Notes under the pieces: model-generated | What the model was told of the DNA's origin: nothing | Seen by the model: the letters and a program-made list of their open reading frames with translations, nothing else | Databases searched by the model: none | Program-made: the position numbers and the translations under genes | Source of the DNA: Fratercula arctica | Lineage: Eukaryota > Chordata > Aves > Charadriiformes > Alcidae | Reading direction: 5' to 3' | DNA: 64,000 nucleotides | NCBI GenBank assembly: GCA_947846985.1 | Contig: CANTUZ010000003.1 | Location: 123,016,626-123,080,625, forward strand | Shown here: piece after piece, positions 49,553 to 60,570 of the stretch | Numbering within the stretch: the stretch's first letter is position 1 | Layout: every line of letters starts with the position of its first letter

Positions 49553-51489
49553 TCATATGACTTCTGCTGTGAGCCACATTTTTGGCACAGAAGAAGCACA
49601 AGAGGGTCCAGAGGCACGTTTATCTCTTTGGGATACGAGTTGTTAACGCGCCAGCTCACAGAGGTGCTTTGTGAACGCAGCTTCTCCAGCCCCAAGAAAG
49701 CAGTGTCTGCGTAGGGAAACTGGAACATGAATCCAGGGCTGGGAGTGTGCTCCAGTGACAACTGATGTTTTTGTGACTAATGAGAAGGTTGTCCCTGAAA
49801 AACAGGACATGGTTGCCTGAACCTGTTTTTTTGGCAGTGGAGCAGTTTCTCTAGCTTGTAATGTTGTATTTCTGTGCATTGGAAAGGGCAGGGGCCTTGC
49901 ATAAAAACAAAACAAAACAAAACAACCCAGTAAGTGATCCCATCATAACGCGTATCCCAAATGCACCTACTCAGTTGCACAAGAAGCCTCTAACATTGGC
50001 CAACTACAGAATGTGAGGCTTCGAAACCTTACGAATTCTTTTCGCTTTCAGTGGCTTCTCTGTGGGAAGTTGAAACTTCAGTGTGCAGATAATAAATTAT
50101 TTAAGGATCTTAAGCAAAAAAAAAGAAGAGAGAAATAACTCAGACTCTTGTAAGGAACTTGTTTCCTAACCACGGACCATCACCAGATGCAGAGAGCAAG
50201 ATATAACAGATTTTTCATTTTTTTCTTTATACTTCTTTGATTCCATAATAACTTAGGAAAGAACGGGAGGAAAAACTAATCAAAAAAGTTGATGTGCCCA
50301 GACAGACCCTGCAGTGGGTTTTGAAGATTAATCTTCCACTGATATAAACAGGAATTTTGTCTGGGTGAGGAATGGGGGACTGAGCTTTCACGAAGATGTG
50401 TCTTGGGAGCCTCAGAGCTGTATTAGCTAGAAAGGTCCATTTGCTGGCTGGTCTTGAGGTGCTCGTGTTCAGGGTAGGCTGGCAACACAATACTGGCGTT
50501 ACTTAATGGAGTTGCCTTTTCTTTTGTTCCAAAAGTCTTATTCACCTCGCCACCATGAAGCTTTAAAGCAATCTGTAGCGTTCACAGAAAAAATTGCCTG
50601 ATAACTATATGCAGGGAACTGAGATATTTTTTAATGTGGTAAAGAAATGACTTGGTTTGCAGCCTGCTGCAGCTTAAGCCTCCAGTCTGGAAACTGGATG
50701 CCTGAGGTGAGCAATGACATTATCCTGCTGAATCCAGCTGCAGGATAGAAAATGAAGGAAAAAAGGCTTTTGCTATGTTTGGGCAAAAATTTATGAAGAA
50801 ATGGCTTTGTCTGAATGTGGTCCTGTTATTTGGTGTCACAAAAGGGAAAGTAAAATTTTGTGAGATGTCCTATTTACTTCACACAAGATTTTTTTGTTTA
50901 AAAGAGCAGCACAGTCACTCCAGACCATCAAAACCAATCTACCTGAACACAGGAGCCTGAGAGATTTCAGTCAATTCTGAACCATTCTGGATTTCATTCT
51001 TTCAGTTAAGTGTTACAGAAACAAATTGGCCCTTTGAGACTTGGCGTTTTATGCCCATCAAAATCAGTAAAAACCTAGCTAGTGTCACTTAAGCTGATGC
51101 ACAAGTCATCTGTAATTTTCAGTGCCAACAACTGGGAAGAGAAATTTTGTATACTTTCTAGCTTGCTGCAAATATCCTGTTGTGGTCATTCATGCAGCAA
51201 AAATCAAAGGCATATTCAACATGAATTGTGATGGGGAAGACTTGCTTAATTCTTAAGTATTTATATCACATTAGTGCACCAAGGCTCCACCAGAAAATCT
51301 GGCCTTTACTGTCACAGTTACTGTGGGTACACAAAACAAAAGCTTTTAGCCTAACTGACTTTCAAGTAATTTTACTTGTATCATTGCTGTGCTATGAAAT
51401 CATTGGATTCCTTCTTAAAATTATTTGCTTTTCACTGACATAGTGTGATGGAGTAGCACAGAGATAATGTTGGTCTTTGTTCTGTTCAG

Positions 51490-51542
51490 TTGCAGACATT
51501 GGTGCAGACAAGGCATCAGAGGACGCACTATCTCCCGTATCT
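51490..51542 (+). other. FBXO16: FBXO16 5'UTR part of start-codon exon
   Basis: Two acceptors are possible: after 'gttctgttcag' (exon from 51490) or six bases later after 'ttgcag' (from 51496). Both leave the leader open in frame with the ATG at 51543, so the leader sequence alone does not prove where translation begins. Similarity to FBXO16 starts at that ATG. Confidence 0.55.
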
Positions 51543-51638
51543 ATGGCATTTGCACCTCCTAGAAACTTGGATGGCCTCAAGCTACAGACCAAGATGAGCA
51601 CATGGACTCCGCTGAACAATCAACTCATGAACAACAAG
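51543..51638 (+). CDS. FBXO16: FBXO16 first coding exon (N-terminus)
   Basis: Codes for the N-terminal 32 residues of F-box only protein 16, a substrate-recognition subunit of SCF-type ubiquitin ligases. MAFAPPRNLDG...QTKMSTWTPLNNQL matches the conserved FBXO16 start (MAFAPP, then QTKMSTWTPLN). Mammals carry one extra Met before it. The frame ends AACAACAAG and joins in phase 0 to GTATTTGAAG of the next exon, giving NNK-VFEERR, the FBXO16 order. The donor must be AAG|gcaagt, a GC rather than GT donor with otherwise perfect consensus. A CR1 copy begins only 25 bp into the intron. The F-box lies in exons beyond the window. Confidence 0.93.
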
Positions 51639-51662
51639 GCAAGTTCCGTGCAAATGGGTCAG

Positions 51663-51795
51663 ATTCATAGAATCACAGAATTGCTGAGGTTGGAAGGGAC
51701 TTCTGGAGAACATCTAGTCCAGCCCCTGAAGGCAAGTCAGAGCATTTGCTCAGGATGTTGTCCAGTCGGGTTTTGAATATTCTCAAATCCGAAGA
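51663..51795 (-). mobile_element. CR1 LINE 3' fragment next to FBXO16 exon
   Basis: 'attcatagaatcacagaattgctgaggttggaaggg' opens a short minus-strand CR1 3' end, ending near 'gggttttgaatattctc'. It begins 25 bp after the FBXO16 donor site. Confidence 0.88.
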
Positions 51796-52574
51796 CAAAT
51801 TCCCAGCTTCACTTCACAAATTCTCAAGTCCTAGAAAAATTTAACTGATGTTTTTGCCTGTATAGGTCATGAGTGATGGAATAAGAATGTAAAGATTTTG
51901 TAAAACCAGAAAAACTGAAAGTTCTAATATACATCGTTTAAAGTGTACAAGTATTTACTTCAAGCATTATTACTTTACCAAATCAGTTGCTTTTAAACCA
52001 CAAAAAAAAAGTTTATTAAATTATTAGTGGAAGTTACCAAATTATTGTTTTTTCTGCTCCAGAAGACTTTAGTTTAACTCCAGAGCATTGGACCTACATA
52101 TCAGTGTAGGTTTCCACGTGGCCTGTGTGCTCCATCTTAGCTCGTAGGAGAGACCTTAGTACCCATGTTCTGGCTTCTCTGTTCAGGCTGGCAATGCTGA
52201 GGCTAGCTTGATATTTTGGAAACTGAAGTGATGCACTCAATTTATAAATAACAAGATGCATTTCCTAGCCTCCCACTCTGTATACTATATCTGGGATCTG
52301 CTAATGTAACTGAGGGGGTTTTGGCTCAGGTATCACCAGGACCATATTCCTCCCTCAGAATTCAGTTTAAATTTCTGTTGATGATTCATAGAATTTAATC
52401 CAGCGTGGGCCATTACATCATGTAGGCTGGCTTCCTGGATTTCTTGGGCCCTCTTGTTTCTCACAGTTCTCCTAGTCTTGATCTCAGTAACTAGAATTTG
52501 GCTAAAATATATCTTCCACGAAGGAATGTAGACTTCTTTTGGGGTTATCAAGAAATGAAAATTTCATCACTTCC

Positions 52575-52920
52575 CTAATAATTTTCTCATGATTAGTCCC
52601 CTATACCATGAAAAGATGAAACCTTGTCTCCTGTCTGAATACCCCTATCATTACCTTCCATCATTTAAATCTTCCCCTGCTAGCTTATTAAACGCTTCTG
52701 TAACCAGTATTTTTTCCTTGTGGAAGGACTTTTACCCTACTTCAAGCCAACACTTGAACTTTTTTTGATAAACTAAACAGATTGAGCTCTTTGAAGTCCT
52801 TTCAATCTGGCATATTCTCCAGCCTTTGAATCATTTTAATGTCTGTTTCTTACACTCTTTAAAACATATTTTTACAGATGCACATCACTGTGCAATAAAG
52901 TATGATCTAACTAGAAATAA
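52575..52920 (-). mobile_element. Ancient CR1/L3-like remnant
   Basis: Strongly diverged. Recognisable reversed phrases such as 'attctccagcctttgaatcattttaatg' and 'agattgagctctttgaa' recall the 3' ORF2 end of old CR1/L3 families. Boundaries are approximate. Confidence 0.5.
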
Positions 52921-55189
52921 GTATAAGGGTAAAACCACCCTTTCCCACCTTCTTACTCCTCTGCTCCTTGGGCAGTCTGATGTCGCATTGGACTGCAGCA
53001 AAACTTTTAGGAGCTCGTATAGGATTCTTCTATGCTCCAACACTTAATGATGTTCCAGGTAAGAAAGAATTTACCATAATCTCCCAGACCTATGCTCAGT
53101 GATGTACTTGTTAGTAGAATAGGCCATGAGGGGCAGGAGTGGTGGGAATTCAGAGCTGATCCAAGGCAGAAGTGTTTAAGCTCCATCTAAACCATTGTTA
53201 GGAGCAGACCCAAGAACAGTTAGTAATATAAATTTGCTACCTATCTAATTTTGGGTAATCCTGGGGGTACTCCATTAGTAGTTCCTGTAGATTTCCCTGG
53301 ATTTTCAAACATGCTGGAGAGTACACTTGTCTGCATTGTTGGTAGGACCCAGCTCTCTCCTACCTATTGTACATCCTGTGTCCTGCTGCCTCCATCTGTG
53401 GTTTTCTGCCTTCACAGCAGCTGTTAGAGCAGAAAAGACTGTCTAGTGTGTTACTACTGGAACATGGGCAGTCATGATCGCTTTAGAGCCAGGATCACCA
53501 TCAGGGACAGACTAAAGTCAAGAAATCAGAATTGGGGGAAACCTCGAATTATGCAGCATTCATGGTCAGAAAACCAGAAGCGGAGTCTTAGCTATGCCAA
53601 GATTGTGCTACAGCTGAGGATGGAGTAAAGGTAGGAGACAGGACAGCTTACTCACCCGCAGCGAAACCAAACAGACTTCAGCGTCAGTCCTGCTGACTAA
53701 GGAAGGACTGGAAGTCAGGAGATGCTTTGTCTTCTGCTGTACAGTGATTCAGTTGTGGGGTAGAAGAGCCCCCAGTGGCATTTGCAGCAAGGGCTGAAGG
53801 ATTTGGCTAAGCAGCTTTGAACTTGAGGTTGTTTAAAACTACCTGAAGACATGGATGTGAGATGGCAGGTCTCAAGAGCAACCTAGGCCTCAGGCTGTGT
53901 CCAAAGCCAGCCAGCTTAGGTACAACTCCAAGGCCTTGGGGGAGAGGACAGTAAACATGGGCTTGATTAAGGCAGTGGATGATTATACCAATTTTGGGCC
54001 ATTCTGTTGCTAATTAATGCTTCCAAGTGCCTGGAGTAGGCAGAACATTCTGACAGAGTTGGCTCAGATGTATCTCCAAGAATGCTGAGAGCAAATAACG
54101 TGTCTTTCTTTGATCAAAGACCATTAACATTGCTTTCAGTTATATAAATACATCCCCGCTTCATTTGAATTATCCAACCCAAAACTTAGATCTTTGACTA
54201 TTCATCACTTGCTTGTGGCAAATCCTTTTCCAAGTTCAGCTTGTTAGGGTTTGGTTTTGTTTGTTTTTTTTTTTTACTTTGCCAAGTGTCCCACAAGCAA
54301 ATAAAGCAAATAATAACTGTCAACATACAAATAAAAGAAATGTCATTTTCCACCCCTTGCAAGAGACACTCCTGCTGAGAGAGACAGAGCTAACACTGTC
54401 AACTGCTGTACCAGACATCAGCACTGATAATGTCTTTCTCTGCAGGAACCTTCTTCGCAGGCTGTCATAGCAATAACATGTTTGGAGTTTATAATGATCA
54501 AACATGTTTTCCTAGTTGTGGTTAATAGCTGTTTTTATGTGCAGTTATAAGCTCGGCTTTTTCCTCTTTGATCTGTCTTCTGTAAAAATCATCTACAGCA
54601 TTTCCTCATGTCCCAGGTCACAATCCTGAGTACAGAAGGCAGTTTTGTGGTAGCGGGAAGCCACGTGCTAGTGCTTTCAGGTCTAGCTCCCTATGGATAA
54701 AGGTCAACATCACAAATCCTCCTCTGTATTTTGATACTGATCATCCTTCTTGTTAGTTGTCATTGTAAAGTGGCCAGGAACAAAGACCGGTCTCAGTATC
54801 TCACTCCTAATGGTCTTGCTGTGTTGAGATTGAAGCCATTGCCAGGGCTATATGAGAGCTACCCATGTTGTATCCATTCTAGCAGCTTTCAGTCACCCAA
54901 TGTCTTCACCTCAGGAAAAATGAAATTTCTAAAATAAAGAGATGAGAAGGCCAACTTCTGGTCTCACCAAAGCATGTGAGACACCACACATCACTGTATG
55001 CCCAAGAGAGCAGAACTCTATGTTGGCACATCGTGTGTGCGGTAGCTGCAGAGAAGAGAGATGGAGATGAGAGGTAGCACGTTGCAGCCGGTCTGCAGAG
55101 CTTTCCTTCACAGTCATGCATACATAGCCCTTGAACTTTAGGGACTTTTCTTCAGTGAAAGGAACCTTCCACAGGAACCAGCCTGGAGA

Positions 55190-56441
55190 GTTGAAGAAGA
55201 TCTGGAAGAAGTAGACGGGGCCTTCTTCAGACAACTAGAAGAAGCCTCATGTTCATAGGCCTTGGTCCTCCTGGGTAGCTTTTACCACCCTGATATCTGC
55301 TGGAAGGGCAACACAGCAAAGCACATGCAATCCAGGAGGTTTTGGGAGTGCATTGGTAATAATTTCCTGATACAGGTCATCGAGGAACCAATGAGGGAAG
55401 ACGCTCTGCTGGAACTCATACTTGCAAAGACGGAAAGACTGATTGGGGATGTGAAGGTCAGGGACAACATTGGCTGCAGTGACCAGGAGATGATGAAGTT
55501 CAGGATACTGAGAGGAAAGAGCAAGACAAATAGCAGGATCACAACCCTGGCTTCAGGAGAGCAGACTTTGACCTCTTCAGGGATCTATGTGGAAGAAGCG
55601 CATGGGATATGGTCCTGGAGAGAAGAGAGGTTCAGGAAAATGGATTGATTTCAGACTTTAGTAAGGCTTTCAATACTGTCTACCATAACATCCTCATAGA
55701 CAAGCTGATGAAGTATGGACAGAGAGTGAGGTGGATTGAAAACTGACTGACTGGCCTCAAAGGATTGTCATCAGCAGGATGAATTTCAGCTAGAGGCCAG
55801 TCACTAGTGGAGTACATCAGGGGTTGACACTGGAGCCAGGATCATTTACATCAACAACTTGGATGATGGGGCAGCGTGCACCCTCAGCAAGTTTGTAGAT
55901 GATACAGAATTGGGATGAGTAGCTGATAGACAAGGTGTGTGTGCTGTCATTAATCATAGAATCGTAGAACAGCCCAGGTTGGAAGAGACCTGAAAAGATC
56001 ACCGGGTCCAACCTTTCATGGGAAAGGGAGCCTAGATGAGATTATCCAGCATCCTGTCCAATTGTGTCTTGAAAAGCTCCAGTGATGGGGACTCTACCAT
56101 GTCCCTGAGCAGGTTGTTCCAGTGATTAAGAGTGACCTTGACAGGCTGGAGAAATGGAATGATTGTCTGGAAAGCAACTTGGGAGAGAATGACCTGGGAG
56201 TCCTGGTGAATACCAAGCTGACCATGAGCCAGCAAAGGGGACCACCATCATCTTAGACTTCATTAGGTGTAAGTGGCAGGTCAAGGGAGGTGATTGCTGT
56301 CCTCTACTCAGCGCAGGTGGGGACAGATCTGGAAAGCTGTGTACATTTCTGGGCTCCTCAGTACAAGAAGGACATGGACTTACTAGAACAAAGCCAGTGT
56401 AGGACCACAAAAATGTTTAAAGAATTGGAGAATTTGATGTA
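55190..56441 (+). mobile_element. Older CR1 LINE, left part (interrupted twice)
   Basis: Decayed plus-strand CR1 ORF2. An endonuclease part is readable at 55262-55640 (…FYHPDICWKGN…, GCSDQEM). It then jumps to the reverse-transcriptase part (DFSKAFNTVYHNILI at about 55650, a degraded palm region to 55948), so roughly 1 kb between them has been lost. A minus-strand CR1 interrupts it at 55954-56124. The C-terminal part follows (LGVLVNTKLTMSQQ, VHFWAPQYKKDMDLLEQ) and breaks off at 56441 where the younger CR1 begins. Its right part resumes at 59439. Confidence 0.85.
55954..56124 (-). mobile_element. CR1 3' fragment nested in the older CR1, with 5-bp duplication
   Basis: 171 bp from 'tcatagaatcgtagaacagcccagg' to 'gcaggttgttccagtg', the reversed 3' end of a CR1. 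The host sequence reads attaa at 55949-55953 and again at 56125-56129, so removing one copy restores the interrupted element (…gctgtcattaagagtgacc…). Confidence 0.85.
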
Positions 56442-59438
56442 CTTTGGGTTCTTTGATCATGGCCTGATCTACAAAACGCCTGGCCTGCTGGTAACAGGCA
56501 GGAATACCTTGTCCTCCAGGGGAAAAAGGGTTCTAGGACAAGAGTTATCAGGACTCATTGAGAGGGCTTTAAACTAGATTTGAAGGGGGGTGGGGATGGT
56601 ACTGGGTTTGCTGGTGAGGCGCCAGGGCGTAGTTGCTCAGCGCTTGTGGGCCAGTGTGCCAGTATTTCTGAAAGCCAGGAGGCACACCACATCTCAAGGG
56701 TCAAAACTACACACACAACTCCCTCTCTGAAATGCTTATACACCAATGCACGCAGCATGGGGAATAAGCAGGAAGAGCTGGAGCTCTGTGTGCGGTTGCG
56801 GGGCCACGATCTCATTGCAATTACTGAGACCTGGTGGGACAACTCGCATGACTGGAATGCTGTCATGGGTGGCTATGTCCTTTTTAGGAAAGACAGACCA
56901 GCAAGGCGGGGAGGTGGAATTGCACTCTATGTGAGAGAGCATTTGGAATGCATTGAGCTCTCACTAGGGGCGGATGAAGAGCGGGTCGAGAGCTTATGGG
57001 TGAGGATTAAGGGACAGGAAAATATGAGGGACACTGTTGTGGGTGTTTATTACAGGCCACCTGATCAGGATGGGGAAACTGATGAGGCTTTTTACAGACA
57101 ACTGAAGGTAGCCTCGCAATCGCAGGCCCTGGTTCTCATGGGGGACTTCAATCACCCTGATATCTGCCGGGAAGACCACACAGCCAGGCATGGGCAGTCC
57201 AGGAGGCTCCTCCAGTGCATTGATGACAACTTTTTGACACAGGTGGTACAGGAGCCAACAAGGAGAGGAGCACTTCTAGACCTGGTACTGACAAACACAG
57301 AGGGATTGGTGGAGGACATTAAGGTTGGGGGCACCCTAGGTTGTAGTGATCATGAAATGATTGAGTTCAGGATCATGGGCACTATCCACAAAACAACAAG
57401 AAGTAAAATTACAACCTTGGATTTCAGGAGGGCTAACTTTGGCCTCTTCAAGAAAGTGCTTGGAGAGATCCCGTGGGCTAGGGCTATGGAAGGCAAAGGG
57501 GCTCAAGAAAGCTGGTTGATATTCAAAGACCACTTCCTCCAAGCTCAGGATCGGTGCATCCCGAAGAGAAAGAAATCGGCCAAGGAACGCAGGAGACCTG
57601 CATGGTTAAGCAGGGAGCTTAAGAAAAAGCTCAAGTGGAAGAAGGAAGTTTATAATAAGTGGAAGAAGGGACTGACCCCTTGGGAGGATTACAAGAATGC
57701 CACCAGAGCGTGCAGGGATGAAACAAGGAAAGCCAAGGTCGCCTTGGAATTAGACCTGGCTAGGGATGTTAAGCACAACAAAAAGAGCTTCTACAAGTAT
57801 ATTGGAAGCAAAAGGAAGACCAAAGAAGTTGTGGGCCCACTGTTGAATGAGACAGGAGTCATAGTGACGGAGGATGCGGAGAAGGCAGAGTTACTGAATG
57901 CCTTCTTTGCTTCGGTCTTTTCTGCTCGGCCCAGCCCTCAGAAGTCCCAGGCATTAAATAAAGTAACAGGGAAAGAAGAAGACTTCCCTTGGGTTGAGGA
58001 GGAGCGAGTGAGGGATCAATTAGATCATTTAGATATTCACAAGTCCATGGGCCCCGATGGGATGCACCCGAGAGTGCTGAGGGAGCTGGCAGAAGTCATT
58101 GCTGGGCCGCTCTCCATCATCTTTGAAAGGTCCTGGAGAACAGGTGAGGTGCCTGAGGACTGGAGGAAAGCCAATGTCACCCCAGTCTTCAAAAAAGGCA
58201 AGAAGGAGGAGCCAGGGAACTACAGGCCGGTTAGCCTCACCTCCATCCCTGGAAAGATGATGGAACAGCTTGTTCTGGGCGTCATCTCAAGGCACGTGGA
58301 GGAAAAGAGAGCTATCAGAAGTACTCAGCATGGATTCACCAAGGGGAAATCATGTCTGACTAATCTGATAGCCTTCTACGATGGCATGACTGGATGGATA
58401 GATGAGGGGAGGGCGGTAGATGTGGTCTATCTTGACTTAAGCAAAGCGTTTGACACGGTCTCCCACAGCATCCTCATAGGGAAGCTTAGGAAGTGTGGGT
58501 TAGATGAATGGACAGTAAGGTGGATAGAAAACTGGCTGAAAGATAGAGCTCAGAGGGTTGTGATTAGGGGCACAGAATCTAGTTGGAGACCAGTGACGAG
58601 TGGTGTTCCCCAGGGGTCAGTACTGGGTCCAGTCCTCTTCAATATATTCATCAATGACCTGGATGAGGGGATAGAGTGCACCCTCAGCAAGTTTGCTGAT
58701 GACACAAAGCTGGGGGGGGCGGCTGACACACCGGAGGGCTGTGCTGCCATACAGAGAGACCTGGACAGATTGGAGATCTGGGCAGAGAGAAACCTTATGA
58801 AATTCAACAAGGGCAAGTGTAGGGTGCTGCACCTGGGGAGGAATAACCCCCCGCACCAGTACAGGTTGGGGGCTGACCTGCTGGAGAGCAGCTCTGTGGA
58901 AAGAGATCTGGGAGTCCTGGTGGACAACAGGATGACCATGAGCCAGCAATGTGCCCTTGTGGCCAAGAAGGCCAATGGCATCCTGGGGTGCATCAAAAAG
59001 AGTGTGGCCAGCAGGTCAAGGGAGGTCATCCTCCCCCTCTACTCTGCCTTGGTGAGGCCACACCTGGAGTACTGTGTCCAGTTCTGGGCTCCCCGGTTCC
59101 AGAAGGACAGGGAACTGCTGGAAAGGGTGCAGCAGAGGGCTACCAAGATGATTAGGGGACTGGAACACCTCTCTTATGAGGAAAGGCTGAGGGATTTGGG
59201 TCTCTTCAGTCTGGGAAAAAGACGGCTGAGGGGGGATCTTATCAACACTTATAAATACTTAAAGGGTGGGTGTCAGGAGGATGGGACCAGGCTCTTTTCA
59301 GTAGTGCCCGGGGACAGGACAAGAGGCAATGGGCACAAACTTGAGCACAAGAAGTTCCACCTAAACATGAGGAGGAACTTCTTTACCCTGAGGGTGGCAG
59401 AGCACTGGAACAGGCTGCCCAGAGAGGTGGTGGAGTCT
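56442..59438 (+). mobile_element. Younger CR1 LINE inserted into the older CR1; 3' end missing
   Basis: About 3.0 kb, 5'-truncated upstream of ORF2 and stopping at 'gtggtggagtct', before the CR1 3'UTR and tail. It lies between two parts of the older CR1 that are adjacent in CR1 coordinates (…KELENLMY / YREGLRDLG…). A short direct repeat, atgta, occurs at 56437-56441 and 59439-59443. Sequence quality is far better than that of the older copy. Confidence 0.85.
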
Positions 59439-59528
59439 ATGTATAGGGAAGGGTTGAGAGATCTGGGGTTCTTCAGCCTGGAGAAAAGAGGCTCACAGAG
59501 GGCGTTATCAATGTGTATAGATACCTGA
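56580..59528 (+). CDS. CR1 LINE ORF2: endonuclease-reverse transcriptase, open frame
   Basis: Open from 56562 to 59528. It is the retrotransposon enzyme that nicks target DNA and copies CR1 RNA. The N-terminal APE-type endonuclease (about residues 48-270) keeps TNARS, ITETWW, YYRPP, GDFNHPD and the SDH motif (GCSDHEM). The reverse transcriptase (about 520-790) keeps NYRPVSLTS, the catalytic [20 protein letters not shown] and FADDTKL. A C-terminal region follows ([31 protein letters not shown]). No stop or frameshift interrupts it. The first 59 residues contain no Met: the frame can only open with a TTG at 56580, and the first ATG is at 56757, already inside the endonuclease. The last ~29 residues, from 59439, come from the older CR1 downstream. 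So the enzyme core looks intact but the element is not complete. Confidence 0.92.
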   Translation: MKGGGDGTGFAGEAPGRSCSALVGQCASISESQEAHHISRVKTTHTTPSLKCLYTNARSMGNKQEELELCVRLRGHDLIAITETWWDNSHDWNAVMGGYVLFRKDRPARRGGGIALYVREHLECIELSLGADEERVESLWVRIKGQENMRDTVVGVYYRPPDQDGETDEAFYRQLKVASQSQALVLMGDFNHPDICREDHTARHGQSRRLLQCIDDNFLTQVVQEPTRRGALLDLVLTNTEGLVEDIKVGGTLGCSDHEMIEFRIMGTIHKTTRSKITTLDFRRANFGLFKKVLGEIPWARAMEGKGAQESWLIFKDHFLQAQDRCIPKRKKSAKERRRPAWLSRELKKKLKWKKEVYNKWKKGLTPWEDYKNATRACRDETRKAKVALELDLARDVKHNKKSFYKYIGSKRKTKEVVGPLLNETGVIVTEDAEKAELLNAFFASVFSARPSPQKSQALNKVTGKEEDFPWVEEERVRDQLDHLDIHKSMGPDGMHPRVLRELAEVIAGPLSIIFERSWRTGEVPEDWRKANVTPVFKKGKKEEPGNYRPVSLTSIPGKMMEQLVLGVISRHVEEKRAIRSTQHGFTKGKSCLTNLIAFYDGMTGWIDEGRAVDVVYLDLSKAFDTVSHSILIGKLRKCGLDEWTVRWIENWLKDRAQRVVIRGTESSWRPVTSGVPQGSVLGPVLFNIFINDLDEGIECTLSKFADDTKLGGAADTPEGCAAIQRDLDRLEIWAERNLMKFNKGKCRVLHLGRNNPPHQYRLGADLLESSSVERDLGVLVDNRMTMSQQCALVAKKANGILGCIKKSVASRSREVILPLYSALVRPHLEYCVQFWAPRFQKDRELLERVQQRATKMIRGLEHLSYEERLRDLGLFSLGKRRLRGDLINTYKYLKGGCQEDGTRLFSVVPGDRTRGNGHKLEHKKFHLNMRRNFFTLRVAEHWNRLPREVVESMYREGLRDLGFFSLEKRGSQRALSMCIDT

Positions 59529-59825
59529 TGGGAGGGGTAAAGAAGACAGAGGCAGACTCTTATTGGTGGCATCCAGTGAAAAGACAAGAAACGATAGCCA
59601 CAAATTGAAATACAAGAAATTCCATTTAAAATAAGAAAAAACATTCTTGCTGTGATGGTGGTCACTCACTGTAACAAGTTGCCACAGAGGTTGTGGCATC
59701 TCCATCCAAGAAGAAATTCAAAATCCGTCTGGATCTGGCCCAGAGCAACCTGCTTGAGGTGACCCTATCAGGGAGTTTGGACTAAAAGATCTCCACAGGT
59801 TCCTTCCAAACCCTTCCAATCAGTG
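59439..59825 (+). mobile_element. Older CR1 LINE, right part
   Basis: Continues the interrupted older copy: 'gttgagagatctggggttcttcagcctgg' through 'gttgccacagaggttgtggcatctcc' to 'ggactaaaagatctccacaggttccttcc'. Diverged, with the CR1 3'UTR end but without a clean octamer tail. Confidence 0.8.
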
Positions 59826-59938
59826 ATTTGGTTTATATTTTGTAGGTTACGTAGACTGTTTTTCAAGCTGTGTTTTTCTTGGGATGTATTGAATCCCCTT
59901 TAAGCATTCAATTTTATTTGTATGTGTATGTTTTGTAG

Positions 59939-59974
59939 GTATTTGAAGAAAGAAGAGCTCTACTTGGAAAATGG
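59939..59974 (+). CDS. FBXO16: FBXO16 36-bp microexon
   Basis: Twelve codons, VFEERRALLGKW, between 'tgttttgtag' and TGG|gtaaac. The sequence is identical to the conserved FBXO16 segment that follows the N-terminal exon in other vertebrates and precedes FDKWTDSQ. Phase 0 on both sides. No match to FDKWTDSQ or to the F-box is found downstream to 64000, so the gene continues past the right edge. The exon sits about 110 bp after the tail of the CR1 nest. Confidence 0.95.
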
Positions 59975-60344
59975 GTAAACTTTTCCCTTTAAATACATAT
60001 TTAAATACAGCTAGATTTCTGAACTGATCAAGAGATTACTGTAATGGGAATGTAAAACATATTCTAATTTGTAAAAGGTGTTCATTTTCCTGATGTGGAT
60101 ATGAAAGTGAGTGAGCTGTAACTGCTTTACTTTTGAGGAACGTAAAGGTGTAAATTCCCTTGGTGTCCACATCCTGTAAGTTCTGAACTTGGGAAATTAC
60201 ATTCCATCATCAGGATGATCTGAAATGATAAGAAGCCCTGGGAAAAGTCTGTGAAGTCTTCAAAGACGATATGGGTGTTTAGGTGTTGCCATTGCCTGCT
60301 AGCAGGTCTTTGAAACTACTAATAAATAGTGTGTTATCTACCAA

Positions 60345-60570
60345 GTGCACACATATGGCTCCTGATACTGCAATCATTGAGCACCTCACAATCTCTTACT
60401 GTCATTATCTTCCCAGCTCCTAGATGAGAGAGGGAAGTGCCGTCACCCTCCCTGTTTTGCAGATGAAAAATTGAGGCACAGAAAGACATGAGATACGATT
60501 TGTCTGCCCCAGCCACAAAGGATTGCAAGTTAGACATTCGAGATGGGGTTTCTCTGGCCGGGTGGGTATG
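60345..60570 (-). mobile_element. Ancient MIR-like (CORE) SINE remnant
   Basis: 'gagcacctcacaatctctta', 'ttttgcagatgaaaaattgaggcacagaaaga' and 'ctgccccagccacaaaggattgcaagt' follow the order of a reversed amniote MIR element (…cattttacagatgaggaactgaggcacagaga…cttgcccaaggtcaca…). Highly diverged; limits approximate. Confidence 0.6.

Larger units (their letters stand above)
44203..51489 (+). other. FBXO16: FBXO16 5' intron(s)
   Basis: Stretch between the promoter and the start-codon exon. It contains short degenerate G-rich repeats just after the island (44215-44345, 44810-45100), the pentanucleotide array at 45816, CR1 copies at 45911, 46404, 46533 and 49177, a C17 tract at 47578, a perfect 9-bp hairpin at 47995, and the candidate exon at 48794. 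I recognise no other gene. Confidence 0.7.
51639..59938 (+). other. FBXO16: FBXO16 intron with GC-AG ends and a CR1 nest
   Basis: 8.3-kb intron starting 'gcaagt' and ending 'tatgttttgtag'. It contains a minus-strand CR1 at 51663, an ancient minus-strand CR1-like remnant at 52575, an unclassified stretch at 53440-53770 with repeated 'cagga/cagaa' words, and a nested CR1 complex from about 55190 to 59825 that ends some 110 bp before the next exon. Confidence 0.88.

Noticed and set aside
55262..55648. 128-codon frame with endonuclease-like sequence taken as a possible gene
   Set aside because: It is the surviving endonuclease part of the older, decayed CR1; the rest of the domain is broken or missing.
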